A stretch of 49,898 bases of DNA from Listeria grandensis FSL F6-0971 (GTDB taxonomy: Bacteria > Bacillota > Bacilli > Lactobacillales > Listeriaceae), in the NCBI RefSeq assembly GCF_000525835.1, contig NZ_AODD01000031.1, positions 1 to 49,898 of the forward strand. Reading direction: 5' to 3'. The position numbers and the translations under genes are program-made. Shown here one piece after another: positions 8,473-16,790 of this stretch; positions within the stretch are counted from its first letter, which is position 1, and each line of letters opens with the position of its first letter. The notes beneath the pieces were generated by a model. That model was not told the origin of the DNA. It saw nothing but the letters and a program-made list of their open reading frames with translations, and ran no database searches.

Positions 8473-9786
8473 TTATTTTGTCATTTTGGCAAGCGGGGAA
8501 CCTTTGACGCAGACGCCGCATAGGCTGAGGACGAACTCGCTGAACATTGCGTTCGACCAGGCGAACCATTCGCGGGTATACTCGTGGTGATTGCTTGCGT
8601 TGACGCCTTCGTGCATGAATCCTGTGCCGCCGTCTGTTGCCACGAGCATTTCTAGAATCGCTCGTTTCTCGGATACTGATGTCGCTGTCATGCCTTGGAC
8701 GCTGAGCGCAATTGGCCAAACGTAATGGTCGGGCGTGTGCGGGCTACCGATTCCTGTTAGTTCTGCGCCCTCGACGTAAAATGGATTTTCTCGACTCAAA
8801 ATGAAATCGCGTGTTGCTAAGTATTTTGGATCGGTGAACTCGCCGTAACCGAGATATGGGGCTGCAAGTAAACTCGGTACATTGGCGTCATCCATGAAAT
8901 TTTTGCGTCCGGTTCCATCGACTTCGTAGGCGTACATCGGGCCGTGATAGGGGTGCTCTTGTACGGCGAATGCTTGAATACCGCGTTCAATTTCGACCTT
9001 TAATGTCGTGATTTGTGTTGCTAGCGTTGCATCTTGCCAGCAATTTGCGTTGATTTCTTGCAAATAGCCTAGCGCGACGACGGCAAACATGTTGCTTGGC
9101 ACAAGATAGCCGTAAAGACAGGCGTCATCGCTCGGTCTGAATCCGCTCCACGTCATGCCTGTATACGCCACTTCCGTACCTTTCCCATCGCGATTGAGTG
9201 TATCGGACTGGCGTACATCCGCACGTTCAAAAGAATACGGTGACTGCGTTTCATGGTACTGTTCGGTTTTCCATACATCCAAAATCGCCGCCACACCCTG
9301 ACGGAAATCTGCATCAAAATGCGCCGTGTCATCCGTACTTTTCCACAACAAGTATCCCAATTGAATCGGATAGCAAAGCGAATCGATCTCGTACTTGCGC
9401 TCCCAAACGTGCGGCGACATTTCCGTTTTATCCGCCTGAAAACCTTTCCCATTCGCCTCTTGATTGAACGCGTTCGCATACGGATCAAGCTGAATAAAAC
9501 GCATCTGCTGCTTCACAAGCCCTGCAATAATAGCCGCCATTTCCGGATCATCTTCGGCCACCATCAAATACGGACGAATTTGGCTCGTAGAATCGCGCAA
9601 CCACATCGCCGGAATATCTCCTGTAATCACAAACGGCAAACCTTCTTTTGTCTCCGTCAGCGTCGTCATATACGTATTTAAAAAGCATTGCCCGAACATT
9701 TTCTGTAATTTTTCATGTTCTGGGAAAGTCTCCGCAACCAAGTCCATCATTTTCTGAAAACTTTTCGGCACATGTTTCGTCGTCAT
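8473..9786 (-). CDS. GH125 exo-alpha-1,6-mannosidase
   Basis: A 437-residue protein without a signal peptide, the usual length for GH125 (former DUF1237). Family hallmarks are the N-terminal GDIPAMWLRDSTSQIRPY and, in the middle, YEIDSLCYPIQLGYLLW, a typical (alpha/alpha)6 segment. A late stretch, HEGVNASNHHEYTREWFAW, contains the conserved acidic residue near the C-terminus. The family inverts non-reducing alpha-1,6-mannosides. The start is ATG 9786 (AGAGGA at 6 nt), giving an ATGA overlap with the GH38 stop codon and hence translational coupling; GTG 9807 is an in-frame alternative lacking an RBS. It should act in the cytoplasm on imported mannose oligosaccharides together with GH38. Confidence 0.9.
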   Translation of the reverse strand: MTTKHVPKSFQKMMDLVAETFPEHEKLQKMFGQCFLNTYMTTLTETKEGLPFVITGDIPAMWLRDSTSQIRPYLMVAEDDPEMAAIIAGLVKQQMRFIQLDPYANAFNQEANGKGFQADKTEMSPHVWERKYEIDSLCYPIQLGYLLWKSTDDTAHFDADFRQGVAAILDVWKTEQYHETQSPYSFERADVRQSDTLNRDGKGTEVAYTGMTWSGFRPSDDACLYGYLVPSNMFAVVALGYLQEINANCWQDATLATQITTLKVEIERGIQAFAVQEHPYHGPMYAYEVDGTGRKNFMDDANVPSLLAAPYLGYGEFTDPKYLATRDFILSRENPFYVEGAELTGIGSPHTPDHYVWPIALSVQGMTATSVSEKRAILEMLVATDGGTGFMHEGVNASNHHEYTREWFAWSNAMFSEFVLSLCGVCVKGSPLAKMTK

Positions 9787-12473
9787 TTCGCATCCTCTTT
9801 TCTCCACGTTATAACTTCACTCGGTGCAACGGCCCAGCTTTTTTCCAGTTCAGCATCCGGATTCGCCGCTTCCAAAATCGTTGTTTTGCGCATCGCATCG
9901 TGTAACGTGATTTTTTGCTCGTCCTCCGCCACACTATAAAATCGCAAAATTTCCGCGTCCTGACTCGTCGCCCGTTTCCAACTAGAAAAAATAAGACCCG
10001 GCACATCATCCCACATCGCAAAATCTGTGCGTCCCGAAAGCCTGCCATTATGCTGCCCTTCTGCCTGCACAGCAAACGGATCCATTTGATACTCGTACGC
10101 CCACTTCGCACCCTCCGTCCGAAGCTCCTCCTCCACATACGGCATCACGTAAAATGACGCGACTTGCTCACCAAACGACTGCGCTTCAGGAGCCGGGAAG
10201 TTACCCCAGTCACCAATCTCCGAATTCGCGCGTAGCAACGTCAAACGAATCTCCGAACCATCCGCAGCGACCTCATATTCCGGCAACCCACGATTCACCA
10301 CCATCAAGCCCCCCAGCGCTACAAATGCTTGCTGACGCTGATCATTACTCGGATTTTGCCACTCCTCGCTCACCTGATTCGGCCGTTCCACAATCTCAAA
10401 AACACTGTCTGCAAAATGCGTCTCATGCGTCGTTCCAGTCGGGAAAATCGCGCGCAATCTGTGATCAGCGACCACGTTCTCCATCCGCACATCGACTTTT
10501 AACGCCCGCGCACCTGCTTCCAACGTCAGCTTCGTGCGCACAATAAATTCTCGCATCCGCTCTGATCTCGGCGACACCCGCCCTGGATGCCAAACAACGC
10601 GCGCCTTCTCATCTGCAAACGACGCCACATCCGCACTTTCCGGCAATATCATCCGATGCGTCACTTCCACGGTTTTACGCACTGGCGAGCTCTCAAGCAC
10701 AACACATTCCGCCAGCAAATCCTCCGTGGAGACACGCACCCCATCACCCGTTTCCTTAAACATATATTCGTTCCCAATATCGCCCTGATCCACGTATGAC
10801 CCGAGCCCCGCAAAAACCACTCCCGACTTCTTGCAACACACCGAATACGTCCCATTCTCCGCAATATCTACTTGCAAAAATTGATTTTCTAACCGTTTCG
10901 CGTCTTTTTCACCACTTACCGTTACTTTTTCACCCGCCACCGGCACCGCAAAATACGTCGCAAAACCTAATCGCGGCAAGTCTTCCGCAACGAAGCTCAC
11001 CAGGTAGCGCCTCGCAAAATACGGCTTACGAAACGCCCGATCCGGCAACTCATAATCGAACTGCATCCCAAGCTCCGTCACGTCTGCATCCACCAAGTTC
11101 CCATCCACGTCCCGAACCTCCAAATGCACCCTCGGCAAGCCATCCAAATATGCTGGAATCTCCTCAAACGGCATCTCCGCAAAATACGTCCGCGAAAGCT
11201 CCACATCCACCGTCACAACCCGCGTCGCCGCATAACCCGACGTGTGAAACACCACAACCGGTACAGCCTCCCCATCAAATTTTGCCGTCGTGTCCACCTG
11301 CCGCACAATCCGCGCCACCTTATCGTCCAGAATCGCGCGCGCCGCCTGCTCCGCCTTCATGAACCGCGTCTCCATCTCCTGATGCACCGCGTCCACGCTA
11401 CAGCCCGTAATACTATCATGAATCTGATTCTCCATCAGCAACTTCCATGTAAACTTCAAATACTCCTCCGGGTACGCCGCCGTCCCAGTCCGCATCGCCA
11501 TCACCGCAATCGGCTCGACCTGCTTCTCAAGCAACTGCTGCACCCGCTGATTCGCCTGCTTCAAATACATTCGCGACGAGGCCGTGTTCACAAGCGTCGA
11601 CCAGCCATCCGTCCGCTGATTCGTAAGCTCCCCCTTGATCACCTGCAAATCCTCACACGGCAACAATTTCCGCAATTCCGTCACATACTCCGTAAAATGA
11701 CTATGCTTAAACTCCACATCCGGATACAACTCCCGCGCCACATCCAGCGCCTCCGGCAAGTCCACCTGCACCGGCTGATGATCACACCCATTCAAAAACA
11801 GCAACGCCCCCGTCGACGCATAACCTTCCACATCCGCAAATCTTTTATCCCAAAACACCAACGCGTCCTCGCGCCCCGTCGGAATCTCATTCCCATTCGA
11901 ATACCAATTCGCCAGCAAAACACCTAAAACCCGCGTCCCATCCGGCGCCTGCCAAAACATTTCCGAAAACGGCGACGTGTAACCGCCCTCAAAAACCTGA
12001 TTATTAAATCCAGTCGGCTTCACACCCCGCCCAAAAATCACAGCATCCATCCCAGCCTGCTTCACAAGTTGCGGCGCCTGCCCATAAATCCCAAACGTAT
12101 CCGGAAAATACCCGATTTTCTCAACCGCGCCAAAATCCTGCGCATCCTGCATCCCATAAAGCAAATTCCGCACATTCGCCTCACTGCTCGTCAAAAACGC
12201 ATCCTGCAACATATACCAAGGACCAACCCGCAGTTTCCCGTCACGAACCAAACGCTCCATCCGCGCTCGCTCCCCAGGCTTCACCGCCAAATAATCCTCC
12301 AACATAATTGTCTGCCCATCCAAATGAAAGTAATCAAATCCCGCCTTATTCTCCAACAAATCCGCCGTCTCATCAAGCAACGTCACCAACTTATAACGCA
12401 ACGTCTCCAATGGTAAAAACCACTCCCGATCCCAATGCGAATGTGAAATTATGTACGCCGTTTTCTTCATCAA
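9783..12473 (-). CDS. GH38 alpha-mannosidase
   Basis: A full-length 896-residue cytoplasmic family 38 enzyme. The N-terminal metal site is HSHWDREW (residues 11-18, ligands H13 and D15). The nucleophile/metal-ligand aspartate is D125 in GYFPDTFGIYGQ. The distal histidine box is IHDSITGCSVDAVHQE. The second half carries the mid and C-terminal beta-sandwich domains of bacterial GH38 proteins (the MngB-like/streptococcal group). It is the first gene of the operon, so it should be the most directly controlled by the promoter and the cre-like site. Together with GH125 it suggests hydrolysis of alpha-1,2/1,3 and alpha-1,6 mannose linkages, for example from high-mannose N-glycans or yeast mannan. 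The exact linkage cannot be read from sequence. Confidence 0.93.
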   Translation of the reverse strand: MMKKTAYIISHSHWDREWFLPLETLRYKLVTLLDETADLLENKAGFDYFHLDGQTIMLEDYLAVKPGERARMERLVRDGKLRVGPWYMLQDAFLTSSEANVRNLLYGMQDAQDFGAVEKIGYFPDTFGIYGQAPQLVKQAGMDAVIFGRGVKPTGFNNQVFEGGYTSPFSEMFWQAPDGTRVLGVLLANWYSNGNEIPTGREDALVFWDKRFADVEGYASTGALLFLNGCDHQPVQVDLPEALDVARELYPDVEFKHSHFTEYVTELRKLLPCEDLQVIKGELTNQRTDGWSTLVNTASSRMYLKQANQRVQQLLEKQVEPIAVMAMRTGTAAYPEEYLKFTWKLLMENQIHDSITGCSVDAVHQEMETRFMKAEQAARAILDDKVARIVRQVDTTAKFDGEAVPVVVFHTSGYAATRVVTVDVELSRTYFAEMPFEEIPAYLDGLPRVHLEVRDVDGNLVDADVTELGMQFDYELPDRAFRKPYFARRYLVSFVAEDLPRLGFATYFAVPVAGEKVTVSGEKDAKRLENQFLQVDIAENGTYSVCCKKSGVVFAGLGSYVDQGDIGNEYMFKETGDGVRVSTEDLLAECVVLESSPVRKTVEVTHRMILPESADVASFADEKARVVWHPGRVSPRSERMREFIVRTKLTLEAGARALKVDVRMENVVADHRLRAIFPTGTTHETHFADSVFEIVERPNQVSEEWQNPSNDQRQQAFVALGGLMVVNRGLPEYEVAADGSEIRLTLLRANSEIGDWGNFPAPEAQSFGEQVASFYVMPYVEEELRTEGAKWAYEYQMDPFAVQAEGQHNGRLSGRTDFAMWDDVPGLIFSSWKRATSQDAEILRFYSVAEDEQKITLHDAMRKTTILEAANPDAELEKSWAVAPSEVITWRKEDAK

Positions 12474-12517
12474 ATCTCGCCCCTCTCACCTATCCCAAAA
12501 CACTTTCCTGCCAATTT

Positions 12518-12531
12518 TGTATTCGTTTTCA
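12518..12531 (-). promoter_or_regulatory. cre-like CcpA operator
   Basis: Minus-strand TGAAAACGAATACA fits the cre core TGWNANCGNTNNCA at all but one fixed position. It lies just after the -10 box, over the expected transcription start, where CcpA binding would block initiation. Confidence 0.6.
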
Positions 12532-12536
12532 TTCTC

Positions 12537-12565
12537 AGTATATCGGTCTCCATTTTGAAAATCAA
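12537..12565 (-). promoter_or_regulatory. Sigma-A promoter of the mannosidase/YesLMN operon
   Basis: Minus strand TTGATT (12560-12565), 17-nt spacer, TATACT (12537-12542). It gives a leader of roughly 55 nt before the GH38 ATG. Confidence 0.65.
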
Positions 12566-12694
12566 TAACACGCACGCAAGTCCTATGATAAGTCTATTTT
12601 TCCGGATTTTGTCTATTTCATAGGTGCGCCTCACTTCCTAATAAATTCCGAATATGCTACGATGTTATCAGACTTAAATAAAGGAGTTTTTAGA

Positions 12695-13183
12695 GTGCAT
12701 ATCAAAATCGCAAAATCAAAAGAAGACGCAACCCACATTTCCGAGCTAGCCCATCATATTTGGCATGAACACTACCCTTCAATTATCACTGAAGAACAAA
12801 TAAACTATATGTTGTCCAAATTTCAATCCGCTGATACCATCTATGATGAAATCAAAAGCGGCACAACCTATCTAATGGCATTTAAAAACCAATCATTCGT
12901 GGGCTACTCCGCCTTTTACAAAAAAGATAACGAACTATTTTTGAGCAAATTATACATCGATCCTGCCTATCATAAACAAGGAATTGGTAAACAGCTATTC
13001 GCCGAGGTCACTCAATTCGCCAAAGCACACGACCTGTCTTCCATTCGCTTGTTCGTCAATAAGTACAACACCAACTCGATAGAAGCTTATAAAAAAATGG
13101 GTTTCATCATCGAAAAAGCCTTAATCACCGATGTTGGTTCTGGCTTCATCATGGATGACTACACCATGACATTCGCCTTATAG
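12695..13183 (+). CDS. GNAT-family N-acetyltransferase
   Basis: A 162-residue single-domain GNAT. The acetyl-CoA pyrophosphate loop is visible as DPAYHKQGIGKQLF (Q/R-x-x-G-x-G/A), preceded by the beta strand ELFLSKLYI and followed by the C-terminal motif SIEAYKKMGF. I chose GTG 12695 because AAGGAG at 12681-12686 stands 8 nt upstream of it; the ATG at 12662 has no RBS and would add 11 residues with no counterpart in the fold. It is monocistronic and divergent from the mannosidase operon. The acyl acceptor is unknown. Confidence 0.85.
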   Translation: MHIKIAKSKEDATHISELAHHIWHEHYPSIITEEQINYMLSKFQSADTIYDEIKSGTTYLMAFKNQSFVGYSAFYKKDNELFLSKLYIDPAYHKQGIGKQLFAEVTQFAKAHDLSSIRLFVNKYNTNSIEAYKKMGFIIEKALITDVGSGFIMDDYTMTFAL

Positions 13184-13189
13184 AACACA

Positions 13190-13240
13190 AAAACGAGCCA
13201 TAAAGCTTAATTAATAGCTCCTTGACTCGTTTTCCCTTTT
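13190..13240. terminator. Bidirectional terminator between the GNAT and Crp/Fnr genes
   Basis: AAAACGAG (13190-13197) pairs with CTCGTTTT (13226-13233), with further pairing inside (AGCT/AGCT), followed by a pyrimidine-rich tract. It fits the end of two convergent genes. Confidence 0.7.
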
Positions 13241-13912
13241 CTATAATTGTAAAAACTCTGTTGATCGGCATACAAAATGATTGGCATCTGCATCAATATA
13301 ACCGTCCTCACCCCACTGCTTCCATGTCTGTGCGACAGTCTTTGTACTTACATTAGCGTAATTCGCAATCACCTTCTTGCTAAAACATTTCGGCAATTCT
13401 ATGGCATCTTCACGCCGAGTACCAAAACGTCGCATCAATCCTCTGATACAATGCTTTAATCTAAGCTCACTGGGCTCACGCATTATTAAGCATTTATCCA
13501 CTAACATCCCATCGTGATTCAAGTGATTCATATACAGATAGATCCACCCTTCTTGCATACTTAGCAGCAACTCAACCACAGCCCCTCTCGGAAATACATA
13601 TAAACTGCATTTCTCCTGTGCTCGAAAAGTATATAAACTTTCACCAATAATGAACGTATTACTGAGGCCAGCAATCTGATTCGCCCCTAAAAAAGCAATT
13701 ATTTGATCTTCACGTTCTAGTGAAACCGTACCTTTTTCGATAAAGAAAACAGATGGATCAGGTTCCCTCTCGGACACAAGGATTGTCTGTTTAGCCACAT
13801 TTCGCTTCTCGTATGGTACACGGTTTTCCAATAGTGTATCCAGAAAACGCTCGTAACTAAATCGACGACGAATCACGCGGTGACTATATAGCTCCGTTAG
13901 CATATCTTGCAT
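13241..13912 (-). CDS. Crp/Fnr (PrfA-like) family transcriptional regulator
   Basis: A 223-residue protein with an N-terminal cyclic-nucleotide-type beta-barrel (about residues 20-130, with PSVFFIEKGTVSLER and FRAQEKCSLYVFPRGAV) and a C-terminal winged helix. The recognition helix lies in SKKVIANYANVSTKTVAQTW. The start is ATG 13912, supported by AGGAGG at 7 nt; an upstream in-frame Met at 14017 would add 35 basic residues without an RBS. Listeria genomes carry many such PrfA-like paralogues, mostly uncharacterised. Its targets are unknown; it points away from the group II intron fossil and may control only itself. Confidence 0.85.
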   Translation of the reverse strand: MQDMLTELYSHRVIRRRFSYERFLDTLLENRVPYEKRNVAKQTILVSEREPDPSVFFIEKGTVSLEREDQIIAFLGANQIAGLSNTFIIGESLYTFRAQEKCSLYVFPRGAVVELLLSMQEGWIYLYMNHLNHDGMLVDKCLIMREPSELRLKHCIRGLMRRFGTRREDAIELPKCFSKKVIANYANVSTKTVAQTWKQWGEDGYIDADANHFVCRSTEFLQL

Positions 13913-14054
13913 TTTTCTCCCTCCTATCTTTTTCTGTCGTCTCGTCCTTGTTTTAACCTTACCATCTTTCACAAGCAAAAAAATAACATATTTCCTGTTT
14001 TCGAGCCCAAATTTCATAGATTTTGTTACAGTTTTCCAAAATAGGATTTCACTA

Positions 14055-14480
14055 AAAACGGCCTATCACACCACCGTATGCACTGTTCGGCATACAGCGG
14101 TTCAATAGCTTTAGCAGGTGCTCGTGTACCTTTTGGAGGTATTCTGATATCTAATAGGCACGAGGTATTTTTCTGTAAATTCATAGTGTAAAATGCCACT
14201 ATTCACAATACACCAATAGCCTTTTCGAGTATTCGCCACCATTGCCATACTTGATGTCTAGCTGTCACAAACGATTGAATCTATTTTGTACTCTTTTCTA
14301 TTTTTTCCAGACAAATTGTCTGATTCGACGTCTCAACTAACCGTTGCTTTCTGAAGGAAGTGCATAACATAATAATTAATCCAGTCTCGTGTCCGATCCA
14401 ATTCTTGAAGTATTCGCTCCACTGATCTGCCTCTATTTTGTCGGGTGATCGTTTTTAATTTCACTTTGAATCATTTTTTC
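14055..14480 (-). pseudogene. ltrA: Decayed group II intron maturase (C-terminal half) and adjoining intron RNA end
   Basis: Translating the minus strand in shifting frames recovers the end of a group II intron-encoded reverse transcriptase/maturase. At 14470-14350 one reads KLKTITRQNRGRSVERILQE, then DWINYY (the maturase X-domain region). At about 14345-14280 one reads LRRRIRQFVWKKWKRVQNRF with in-frame stops. At 14250-14120 one reads ANTRKGYWCIVNSGIL. This is followed by the typical post-ORF intron sequence GAACCGCTGTATGCCG with ACGGTGGTGTGATAGG. At least two frame changes and several stops make it a fossil; the catalytic RT half and the 5' intron half are missing. Confidence 0.75.
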
Positions 14481-14877
14481 AGTTGATCATGCGGGCATCT
14501 ACACATACAAATAGATATTGCTGAGAGGAAGCTTGAACAACAAGATCTGGAGCTCCCCAAGCGTTCTCACTTTTTTTTCACACATACAGAAATAAGCACA
14601 CAAAAATAGCACCCTTTGTTAAAATTAAAGTACCAACAAAAACCTAACAAAAAAGTGCTATTTATATATATTTATTATAACATGAATCAACCAGTCATTC
14701 CAATGAATTTAGAAAAAAATCTCATGAAATCTTATGTAAGATAATATACATAAGCATTCAAAAGGTATTTGAAAAGTAAATAGTCGAGAGTATACAACGG
14801 CAGAACAGCTCCCATTCCCTCATCTTGAACAGGAACTAAAGTAACATTAAATACTTATTAAAAATCAAGATCTAAAA
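14481..14877. other. Gene-free, AT-rich region next to the intron fossil
   Basis: I find no intact gene. The stretch at 14490-14580 has a minus-strand open frame (WGAPDLVVQASSQQ...) that I cannot assign. An inverted repeat occurs at 14604-14663 and is listed separately. The rest, to the dnaB terminator, is low-complexity AT-rich sequence. Confidence 0.5.
14604..14663. repeat. Inverted repeat AAATAGCAC...GTGCTATTT
   Basis: Perfect 9-bp arms (14604-14612 / 14655-14663) enclose 42 bp of A-rich sequence. It could be a factor-independent terminator in an orphan position, or the fused ends of a deleted mobile element. It belongs to no gene I can see. Confidence 0.5.
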
Positions 14878-14915
14878 AAGCAGTTGAAAGATCATGGTTG
14901 ATCTTTCAACTGCTT
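14878..14915 (-). terminator. Terminator of the gdpP-rplI-dnaB operon
   Basis: A 17-bp perfect stem (14878-14894 / 14899-14915) with a 4-nt loop, ending in a T-run on the minus strand. It overlaps the dnaB stop codon. Confidence 0.92.
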
Positions 14916-16279
14916 CAGGCTCCATGTGGAACTCGGGAGTCATCGTACCTCACTTCAAGGTTAACGAACTTATTATATTCCTTGACGAACGCCAACTGTA
15001 CAGTGCCAACTGGTCCATTACGCTGTTTGGCAATGATAATTTCGATTGTGCCATCGTTTTCACTTTCGTGATCGTAGTAATCATCACGATATAGGAAAGC
15101 TACAATGTCGGCATCTTGCTCGATTGATCCTGATTCCCGAATGTCAGACATCATTGGGCGCTTATCTTGACGCGACTCCACACTACGAGACAACTGAGAG
15201 AGCGCAATGACCGGGATTTTTAATTCCCGCGCGAGGGCTTTTAGAGAACGTGAAATTTCGGAAACTTCTTGTTGTCTATTTTCTCCACCATTACGTCCGC
15301 TTCCTGAGATAAGTTGTAAGTAATCGATGACGATCATACCAAGCCCAGCTTCCTGTTGCAAGCGACGGCATTTGGAACGAATCTCATTCACACGTACACC
15401 AGGTGAATCATCGATATAAATACCCGAATTCGACAGTGTTCCCATCGCGATCGTCAGTTTCTGCCAGTCATCAGCGGTTAAGGACCCTGTCCGTAAATTC
15501 TGCGCGTTGATATTCCCTTCTGCGCAAAGCATCCGCATCACGAGTTGCTCCGCTCCCATTTCGAGACTAAAAATCGCAACATTCTCATCCGTTTTCGTCG
15601 CCACATTTTGTGCGATATTCAAAGCAAAAGCGGTTTTACCAACGGACGGACGCGCGGCAACAATAATCAGGTCGTTGCGCTGAAAGCCCGCCGTCATGTG
15701 ATCTAGCGCGCTGAACCCACTTGGAATCCCGGTAATATCGCCTTTTCGATTGTGAAGAATCTCGATATCATCATACGTTTTGACGAGGACATCTTTAATG
15801 TTCTTAAAAGCCCCAACATTTTTACGGGAGGAAACTTCCAAGATATTTTTTTCGGCCTCGTCCATAAGTGTTTCCACTTCGTCTTCGCGTGCATAGCTGT
15901 CCGTCGCGATTTGTGTCGCAGTACGAATCAGCCTACGCAACAAAGCCTTGTCTTCTACAATGTGAGCGTAGTACTCTAAATTGGCTGCGGTCGGAACCGC
16001 TCCAGATAATTCGGTCAAATAAGGCAAACCACCGACATCTTCAATCTTACCGGTAGATGCTAATGCCTCATAAATCGTTACAACATCAACCGCTTTTCCT
16101 TGGTCGCTCAGTTCAAGCATCGCCTGAAAAATGAGTTGGTGTCCCTGACGATAAAAATCATCGGGCATTAAAATTTCGGAAGCCGTAATCAGCGCCTCGG
16201 GTTGCAGAAATACTGCACCTAAAACCGCTTGCTCGGCCTCGACATTTTGAGGTGGTGTGCGATCTTGCAGGTTTTCCAC
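14915..16279 (-). CDS. dnaB: Replicative DNA helicase DnaB (DnaC in Bacillus nomenclature)
   Basis: A 454-residue hexameric replicative helicase. The N-terminal collar domain begins DRTPPQNVEAEQAVLGA. The RecA-like domain (about residues 175-445) has Walker A ARPSVGKTAFALNIA, Walker B VIDYLQLISG, the hairpin region QEVSEISRSLKALAREL and the arginine-finger area RESGSIEQDADIV. GTG 16279 is preferred because GGAGG stands 8 nt upstream; a TTG two codons earlier (16285) lies too close to that RBS. It is the last gene of the gdpP-rplI-dnaB set, an order conserved in Listeria. It unwinds DNA at the replication fork. Confidence 0.96.
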   Translation of the reverse strand: MENLQDRTPPQNVEAEQAVLGAVFLQPEALITASEILMPDDFYRQGHQLIFQAMLELSDQGKAVDVVTIYEALASTGKIEDVGGLPYLTELSGAVPTAANLEYYAHIVEDKALLRRLIRTATQIATDSYAREDEVETLMDEAEKNILEVSSRKNVGAFKNIKDVLVKTYDDIEILHNRKGDITGIPSGFSALDHMTAGFQRNDLIIVAARPSVGKTAFALNIAQNVATKTDENVAIFSLEMGAEQLVMRMLCAEGNINAQNLRTGSLTADDWQKLTIAMGTLSNSGIYIDDSPGVRVNEIRSKCRRLQQEAGLGMIVIDYLQLISGSGRNGGENRQQEVSEISRSLKALARELKIPVIALSQLSRSVESRQDKRPMMSDIRESGSIEQDADIVAFLYRDDYYDHESENDGTIEIIIAKQRNGPVGTVQLAFVKEYNKFVNLEVRYDDSRVPHGA

Positions 16280-16342
16280 TCTCAATCCCTCCCCGCTCTG
16301 TTTGGTGACTAGTCACGAAAACTAGGTTTTCCTGAGTTTTCT

Positions 16343-16789
16343 TTATTCTTCGCTTACGTGCACATCGATTGTCGCGACTACTTCATGGTGTAGTTTTACT
16401 GGAACTTTTGTGTGACCGAGCGCCCGAATTGGTTCTGGAAGGTCGATTTTACGTTTGTCGACTTTGATTTTATGGTTTTTTTCAAGGGCTTGGGCGATTT
16501 GTTTGGATGTAATGGACCCGAAAAGTCGGCCGCCTTCGCCTGATTTTGTTTTAAGTTCAATTGTTAATTTCTCAACGGTTTCTTTGAGTGCTTTCGCGTC
16601 CGCAAGTTCTTGTGCTGCTTCTTTTTCTGTTTTCTTTTTCTGACCCTCTAACGCGCTCATGTTACTGCTCGTCGCTGGTGTCGCAAGGCCTTTTTTGATA
16701 AGAAAATTTTGCGCGTAACCTTCTGCTACCTCTTTGATTTCGCCTTTTTTACCAGTTCCTTTTACGTCTTTTAAAAATATAACTTTCAT
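16343..16789 (-). CDS. rplI: 50S ribosomal protein L9
   Basis: 148 residues, the standard length. The N-terminal rRNA-binding domain carries the L9 signature [25 protein letters not shown] long helix and the C-terminal domain ([16 protein letters not shown]) follow. The start is ATG 16789 (MKVIFLKDV); a longer open frame upstream is the 3' end of gdpP. The gdpP stop lies one base before the start, so the two genes are probably translationally coupled. Confidence 0.97.
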   Translation of the reverse strand: MKVIFLKDVKGTGKKGEIKEVAEGYAQNFLIKKGLATPATSSNMSALEGQKKKTEKEAAQELADAKALKETVEKLTIELKTKSGEGGRLFGSITSKQIAQALEKNHKIKVDKRKIDLPEPIRALGHTKVPVKLHHEVVATIDVHVSEE

Positions 16790-16790
16790 C

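Noticed and set aside
8414-8719. N-terminal 102-codon extension of the YesL-like protein
   Set aside because: Overlaps the GH125 gene, is arginine-rich and lacks an RBS; the family start with AGGAG is at 8413.
10796-11362. Plus-strand open frame rich in proline and serine
   Set aside because: Second antisense shadow of the high-GC GH38 gene; composition is an artefact of codon bias on the other strand.
11124-11927. Long plus-strand open frame (about 267 codons) inside the GH38 region
   Set aside because: Antisense shadow of GH38: extremely arginine/histidine/proline-rich, no RBS and no recognisable domain.
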